This document shows, one piece after another, positions 60,152-64,000 of a stretch of DNA of 64,000 bases. The stretch covers positions 620,001-684,000 of the forward strand of contig NZ_JAVIWK010000001.1 in NCBI RefSeq assembly GCF_034314165.1, given 5' to 3'. Each line of letters begins with the position of its first letter. Position 1 is the first letter of the stretch. The notes under the pieces are model-generated. The model saw nothing but the letters and a program-made list of their open reading frames with translations. It searched no databases and was not told the origin of the DNA. This DNA is from Pseudomonas sp. Bout1. GTDB lineage: Bacteria; Pseudomonadota; Gammaproteobacteria; Pseudomonadales; Pseudomonadaceae. The translations under genes were made by a program, and so were the position numbers.

Positions 60152-62218
60152 TTAGAAGCTCATGTCCACCTTGGTCCAGAGCGTGCGCCCCGGTTCCTTG
60201 ATGGCTTGCGGGTCATTGGCCGGGTAGCCGAACCCGGCGTTGCCGGCCAGGTTCAGATGCTCGGCGTACGCCTTGCCGAACAGGTTGTCGACCCCGGTAC
60301 TGACCTTGAAATTCTTGTTGATGCGATACGCCGCGTTCAGCGAGAACACGCCAAACCCCGCGCTCTTGTCGAAGTCCTTGCCCACCACGCTGCCCTTGTT
60401 CTGGTCGATGCGGTTTTGCGCCGCGACTACTCGCCACAAGGCGCCAGCGCTCCAGTCGTCCTGGCTGTAGGTCAGGCCGAAGCGCGCATCCAGGGGCGGG
60501 ATCTGCGGCAGCGGTTTGCCGTCGTTGCTGTTCTTGCCCCAGGCGTAGGCGAAGGTGGCGTCAGCCTTCCAGTTGGCGGTCAGCTTGTACGCCGCGCCCA
60601 ATTCTGCGCCCATGATCCGCGCATCCACATTGCGCGCCTGGGAGGTGGTGCCCATCATTCCCGGCTGGTAGTCGAACAGGATGAAGTCACGCACCTGGCC
60701 GATGTAGCCCGAGGCCCAAGCGTCCAGGTTTGCGGATTTGTATTGCAGGCCGAAATCCAGCTGGGTGGTTTTTTCGGGCTTCACGCCATCGAACGCATTC
60801 ACCGAACCGACCGCGCCGGTGTTGGGTGAAAACAGCTCCCAGTAATCCGGGAAACGTTCCGAATGCCCAAGCCCCGCGTACAGCGTGCTGGGGCTGTGCT
60901 CCAGGTCGTGCTCATAGCGCACAAAGCCCGACGGCAGTGTATCGGCGCGGGTTTTGTCGGCGGTGGGGTTAGGGCTGCTCATCATCCCGGTGTCGAGGGT
61001 TTGCCGGAAGTCCTTGGCCGAGGCGCGGTCGACACGGGCACCGGTGATCACCCGGTCGCGGTCGGCGGCGTACCAGGTCAGCTCGCCGAACACGCCGTAG
61101 TTATGGAAGTTGGCGTCTTTGCTGCGGGGCAGGTCCTTGTAGGTGTCGACGCCCATGGCACTGCGTTCGCGGTGCTCGTTGGTTTGCGCATCAAGGCCGC
61201 TGATCAACTGCACATCGGCCCAGCGCCAGGTCGCCTTGATGCGGGCGCCGAGGGTGCGGCGGTCAACGTTGGAGGCCATGGGGCCGGCCATCATCCCGGT
61301 GCCCGACGGCACGCGCAGGCTGTAGTTATCCATCACGTGGTCGGCGTAGTTGTAGTAGACCTGCGCCTCGATCTTGTCCAGCACCTCGCCGATGTTGGAC
61401 TTCTCGAACCGCAGCCCGAGGCTCTCGCGCAAGAACTGCGAGCCGTCCATGCCGCGCCCGGCGTAACGGGCTTCGCCATCGCCCCGGCCGGCGGTAAGTT
61501 CCAGCAGGGTGTCGGCGTCCGGGGTCCAGCCCACGGCTACGTCGCCGTTCCACTTGTCGTAGCGTGAGCCGACAGTGTCGTTGTTACCGTCCTTGTAGTC
61601 ATCGGCGTGGGCCTGGTTGCCGATCACCCGCACGTAACCCAGCGGCCCGCCCGCCGCCGCATCGACGACCTTATCGAAGCGCCCGTTGGAGCCGGCCAGG
61701 ATGCTGGCGTTGACCCGTGTGCCCAACGTGCCGAACTGCTCAGGCTCACGTTCGAACAGGATCGTGCCCGCCGAGGCGCCTGGGCCCCAGAGTACGGTTT
61801 GTGGGCCCTTGATCACGGTCAGCTTGTCGTAGGTTTCCGGTGAGATATAGGAAGTGGGCGCGTCCATCCGGCCCGGGCACGCGCCGAGCATCATGCTGCC
61901 GTTGGTGAGGATGTTCAGGCGTGAGCCGAACATGCCGCGCAGCACCGGGTCGCCGTTGGTGCCACCGTTGCGCACCAGCGCGAAGCCGGGGATGGTCTTG
62001 AGGTAGTCGCCACCATCGCTGGCGGGCACCGGTTGGCGCGGGTCCTTGGGGTTGGTGACGATCGTCAGCGGCGAGCTGGGGGCGATCGCGGTGATCACCG
62101 TGGGGCTCAGTTCGTTGTCGGGCTGGTCGGCGTGGGCCTGTGGAACCAGCAGCGCGCCACACAGAACGGCGAACACGGGAGTACATCCCAAGCGGGTGTC
62201 AGCAGAAAACCTGGACAT
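60152..62218 (-). CDS. oprC: TonB-dependent copper receptor OprC
   Basis: This 688-residue outer-membrane receptor has a signal peptide (about 1-30, ending QAHA), a plug with TVIKGPQTVLWGPGASAGT, and a barrel ending in KVDMSF. The copper-site residues reported for P. aeruginosa OprC are recognisable: C114-x-x-x-M118 in GACPGRMDAP and H294-x-M296 in YADHVMDNY. It imports copper across the outer membrane. The ATG at 62218 (GGAA 6 bases upstream) is preferred; two in-frame ATGs lie 12-15 bases earlier. Confidence 0.93.
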   Translation of the reverse strand: MSRFSADTRLGCTPVFAVLCGALLVPQAHADQPDNELSPTVITAIAPSSPLTIVTNPKDPRQPVPASDGGDYLKTIPGFALVRNGGTNGDPVLRGMFGSRLNILTNGSMMLGACPGRMDAPTSYISPETYDKLTVIKGPQTVLWGPGASAGTILFEREPEQFGTLGTRVNASILAGSNGRFDKVVDAAAGGPLGYVRVIGNQAHADDYKDGNNDTVGSRYDKWNGDVAVGWTPDADTLLELTAGRGDGEARYAGRGMDGSQFLRESLGLRFEKSNIGEVLDKIEAQVYYNYADHVMDNYSLRVPSGTGMMAGPMASNVDRRTLGARIKATWRWADVQLISGLDAQTNEHRERSAMGVDTYKDLPRSKDANFHNYGVFGELTWYAADRDRVITGARVDRASAKDFRQTLDTGMMSSPNPTADKTRADTLPSGFVRYEHDLEHSPSTLYAGLGHSERFPDYWELFSPNTGAVGSVNAFDGVKPEKTTQLDFGLQYKSANLDAWASGYIGQVRDFILFDYQPGMMGTTSQARNVDARIMGAELGAAYKLTANWKADATFAYAWGKNSNDGKPLPQIPPLDARFGLTYSQDDWSAGALWRVVAAQNRIDQNKGSVVGKDFDKSAGFGVFSLNAAYRINKNFKVSTGVDNLFGKAYAEHLNLAGNAGFGYPANDPQAIKEPGRTLWTKVDMSF

Positions 62219-62311
62219 GAAAAATTCCATCATTCATTCGTAAACAACACGGCCAGCAGCCTGCGGCTGTCTGTCTAAAGTCGGCCGGGGTGAAGTAACG
62301 GTGTGAAGGGC

Positions 62312-62737
62312 TTACGCGATGATGGGTGGGGCGCGACTACGGGCGCCGGGGAACACGGTTTGCCGGGCATGGCCCAGGCGTGGCGCGGGAGTTATGGCAT
62401 TGGCGGGCGGCGGGCTGGCGAGGGTGACGAATGACACGCTGCCAGGCAGCGCCGGGCAACTGAAGAGCAGGCTGCAATAGCCGCACTTTTCCCAGAGCAC
62501 GTGGTGTTCGTCGGGGGCCTTGTTGTGGTCGGTCGCAGGCTTTACGTCGCCATGGCAGCTCGGGGCGTCCATGGACATTTCCATGGACATGCCGGCGTGA
62601 TGATCCATCGGCATCGCTTGGGAAATCAGCGGACCGATAAAGATCATCAGCATGGCGAACAGGCTGATCCAGCTGCCGCGCAGCAGGCTCATTGGCTTAC
62701 GGCGGGGCGGGGACAACCTGGCGCGAGTGGCGCCCAT
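62312..62737 (-). CDS. DUF2946 family small membrane-associated protein (first copy)
   Basis: The 141-residue protein has one N-terminal hydrophobic segment (about 24-41) and then a Met/His-rich stretch (MDHHAGMSMEMSMDAPSCHGD) and WEKCGYCSLLFSCP, which carry likely copper ligands. DUF2946 proteins commonly sit next to copper-uptake receptors. It starts 10 bases after the PCu(A)C gene. A start at codon 16 is possible. Confidence 0.8.
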   Translation of the reverse strand: MGATRARLSPPRRKPMSLLRGSWISLFAMLMIFIGPLISQAMPMDHHAGMSMEMSMDAPSCHGDVKPATDHNKAPDEHHVLWEKCGYCSLLFSCPALPGSVSFVTLASPPPANAITPAPRLGHARQTVFPGARSRAPPIIA

Positions 62738-62747
62738 GAAGGTTTAT

Positions 62748-63230
62748 CTACTGGGCGTGCATGTGCTCATGGCCGGCCATGGGCGGTTGCTTCTGCACCG
62801 ACACTTCCACCTTCACCGGCCCGGCTTTCTCGAAATTCAGGGTCAGCGGGAAATGCTGGCCGTCGCGCAATACGCTGCGGTCCTTCAGGCCCAGCAGCAT
62901 CACGTGGTAGGCCATGGGCGCGAATGTCAGGTCACCTTTGGCCGGCACCGCGACGCTGGTCACCTGCTGCATCTTCATCAAATCGCCCTGCATCACATGC
63001 TCATGCAGCTCGGCCTTGGCGGCCACGGGCGTGTCGACGCTGAGCAGGCGATCCGCATTCTCACCCTGGTTATGAATCACGAAATACGCCGCGACGGTTG
63101 GCGCGTTGGGCGGCAGTTCCTGGGACCAGGGTTCGCTGACCACCAGTTCGCCGACCTTGAAGTCTTCGGCATTGGCAGCAGCACACACCGGCAGCAACAA
63201 CGCAGCCAGAAGCAGGGAAGATTTGAGCAT
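62748..63230 (-). CDS. Periplasmic copper chaperone, PCu(A)C family
   Basis: The 160-residue protein has a signal peptide (about 1-21, ending ANA) and a cupredoxin-like domain with the copper site of the family: H76/H78 and M85/M87 in ELHEHVMQGDLMKMQ and H109-V-M111 in APMAYHVMLLG (the H-x-n-M, then H-x-M pattern). A short His/Met tail HEHMHAQ may bind extra copper. PCu(A)C moves Cu(I) toward cytochrome oxidase assembly or other targets. It lies between two DUF2946 genes. Confidence 0.92.
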   Translation of the reverse strand: MLKSSLLLAALLLPVCAAANAEDFKVGELVVSEPWSQELPPNAPTVAAYFVIHNQGENADRLLSVDTPVAAKAELHEHVMQGDLMKMQQVTSVAVPAKGDLTFAPMAYHVMLLGLKDRSVLRDGQHFPLTLNFEKAGPVKVEVSVQKQPPMAGHEHMHAQ

Positions 63231-63276
63231 GGCAGTTCTCCAGAACGGTTCTAAACGCAGTTCACTTGCGAAGAAA

Positions 63277-63672
63277 TCAGACCGTTGGGGAGGCGCGGGG
63301 GTTAAGGCTCGGCCATTGCTGGCGCGGGGTGGGGGATTGTAGCGACGGCGGTGGCAGGTCTTGCACCGCGTCGAATCTTGCGAAATACAGTGTTGGTGAG
63401 TGCCCCGGCAATGCCACTAATGGCGCCGAGCCCGAGCAGCACCAGCAATGCTGCATGGTGGAGTGATCGTCCTGCTGCGGCGCCGGAATGTCCAGCTTGC
63501 CCAGGGCAATCGCCGTCAGCTTTGTACCGTTGGAAGAACAGAAACTGCCCCACAACAGCTGGTCGAGGGAATTGTTCGAACGCTGCATCGCCCCGGCCAT
63601 CGGCATGGCAAACGCATTGAACAGCACTGCAAAGCAGGCGATCCAGGCAAATGCAAAGCGTTGACGGGCCAT
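63277..63672 (-). CDS. DUF2946 family small membrane-associated protein (second copy)
   Basis: The 131-residue protein has an N-terminal hydrophobic segment (about 6-29) that could be a signal or anchor, and a cysteine cluster QHCWCCSGSAP typical of DUF2946. It is only distantly similar to the copy downstream. The ATG at 63672 is chosen over a TTG three codons earlier. It is probably the first gene of the copper operon DUF2946-PCu(A)C-DUF2946-oprC. Confidence 0.77.
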   Translation of the reverse strand: MARQRFAFAWIACFAVLFNAFAMPMAGAMQRSNNSLDQLLWGSFCSSNGTKLTAIALGKLDIPAPQQDDHSTMQHCWCCSGSAPLVALPGHSPTLYFARFDAVQDLPPPSLQSPTPRQQWPSLNPRASPTV

Positions 63673-63696
63673 GGCGGACAATCCGTAGGGTTAATC

Positions 63697-63721
63697 GATC
63701 AGGTGCGTATTTAGCCTGATC
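63697..63721 (-). promoter_or_regulatory. Inverted repeat in the promoter region of the copper cluster
   Basis: GATCAGG and CCTGATC are exact complements 11 bases apart, 24 bases upstream of the first copper-cluster gene. The spacing is compatible with a dimeric regulator. It is not a recognised Fur, Zur or CueR site. Confidence 0.4.
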
Positions 63722-63846
63722 GGGGGGGATAAGTAAAAAGGGACGGTGTGGTTTGGTGTCGCAGTGCTGGGGTTCAGGATAGACGGGAATCAAGGATTTC
63801 CATTCTTTTCAAATGGGCCGCGATGTTCAGTGCGACAGCTGAACGC

Positions 63847-63933
63847 TGTGGGAGCTGGCTTGCCTGCGATACAGGCGACTCGGTCTTCCTGCTGGATCGA
63901 GGTGATGCTATCGCAGGCAAGCCAGCTCCCACA
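63847..63933. repeat. REPIN-like inverted repeat near the right edge
   Basis: TGTGGGAGCTGGCTTGCCTG starts the left arm, and CAGGCAAGCCAGCTCCCACA ends at 63933 as its exact complement; both arms extend through CGATA/TATCG. The loop (ACAGGCGACTCGGT) resembles those at 36027 and 37730. Confidence 0.9.
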
Positions 63934-64000
63934 GTTTGGATTGTTTCCGATTCGAATGTGGAGGCCCTCCACAGAAATTTCCGACAGTGATTTGAGGTTG

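Larger units (their letters stand above)
63673..64000. other. 328-bp right-edge region without a gene
   Basis: It contains the promoter region of the copper cluster (with an inverted repeat at 63697-63721) and one REPIN-like repeat at 63847-63933. No open frame with family features is seen, and the next gene lies outside the window. Confidence 0.55.

Overview
The window is a chromosomal segment of a Pseudomonas of the fluorescens type, inferred from high GC, the liv, urt/ure, oprC, asmA and cbpA gene set, and many REP-type inverted repeats in the gaps. No rRNA, tRNA, insertion sequence, phage gene or CRISPR array was seen. The urease genes are split in two. ureE-ureF-ureG-ureJ lie at about 5.8-8.2 kb on the minus strand. 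The urea importer and structural genes urtABCDE-ureD-ureA-(two acetyltransferases)-ureB-ureC lie at 32.5-42.7 kb, also minus strand, behind a clear sigma-54 promoter, which suggests nitrogen control.

Left part (1-21 kb): the tail of a branched-chain amino acid importer (livM-livG-livF), a non-coding block with three evenly built pairs of DnaA-box-like sequences, an SDR dehydrogenase, a cation efflux protein, a sugar isomerase, the urease accessory genes, a cell-wall hydrolase, a FabR/DesT-like repressor, a small secreted repeat protein, AsmA, a ferritin-like protein, two regulator/target pairs with good inverted-repeat operators (LysR/azoreductase and AraC/EamA exporter), PsiF, an AI-2E family protein, and a divergent Hsp70/CbpA chaperone pair with a heat-shock-like promoter.

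The most unusual content is two pairs of giant genes set tightly among housekeeping genes. The first pair (21.2-32.5 kb) is divergent. One 1964-residue protein has LRR blocks, a NEL-type E3 ubiquitin ligase domain with a Cys-Gly-Asp catalytic motif, and a C-terminal CVIA that looks like a eukaryotic prenylation box. Its 1717-residue partner has the same layout, but its NEL-like domain lacks the catalytic Cys-Gly-Asp. The second pair (42.9-53.6 kb) is tandem: proteins of 1524 and 1983 residues built from 7 and 9 degenerate DUF4329-like modules of about 220 residues. Only the first module of the first protein keeps the HxHP/SxxD signature, and that protein ends in RDEL.

The right part (53.6-64 kb) handles metals. 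A TonB receptor-ATPase-binding protein-permease operon has a near-ideal Zur operator and so is probably for zinc. A copper cluster (DUF2946, PCu(A)C chaperone, DUF2946, OprC, PepSY membrane protein) follows.

Twelve REPIN-like inverted repeats of at least three families were found. Four of them sit at gene junctions inside the urt-ure cluster. All functional statements are sequence inferences, and no database search was run.
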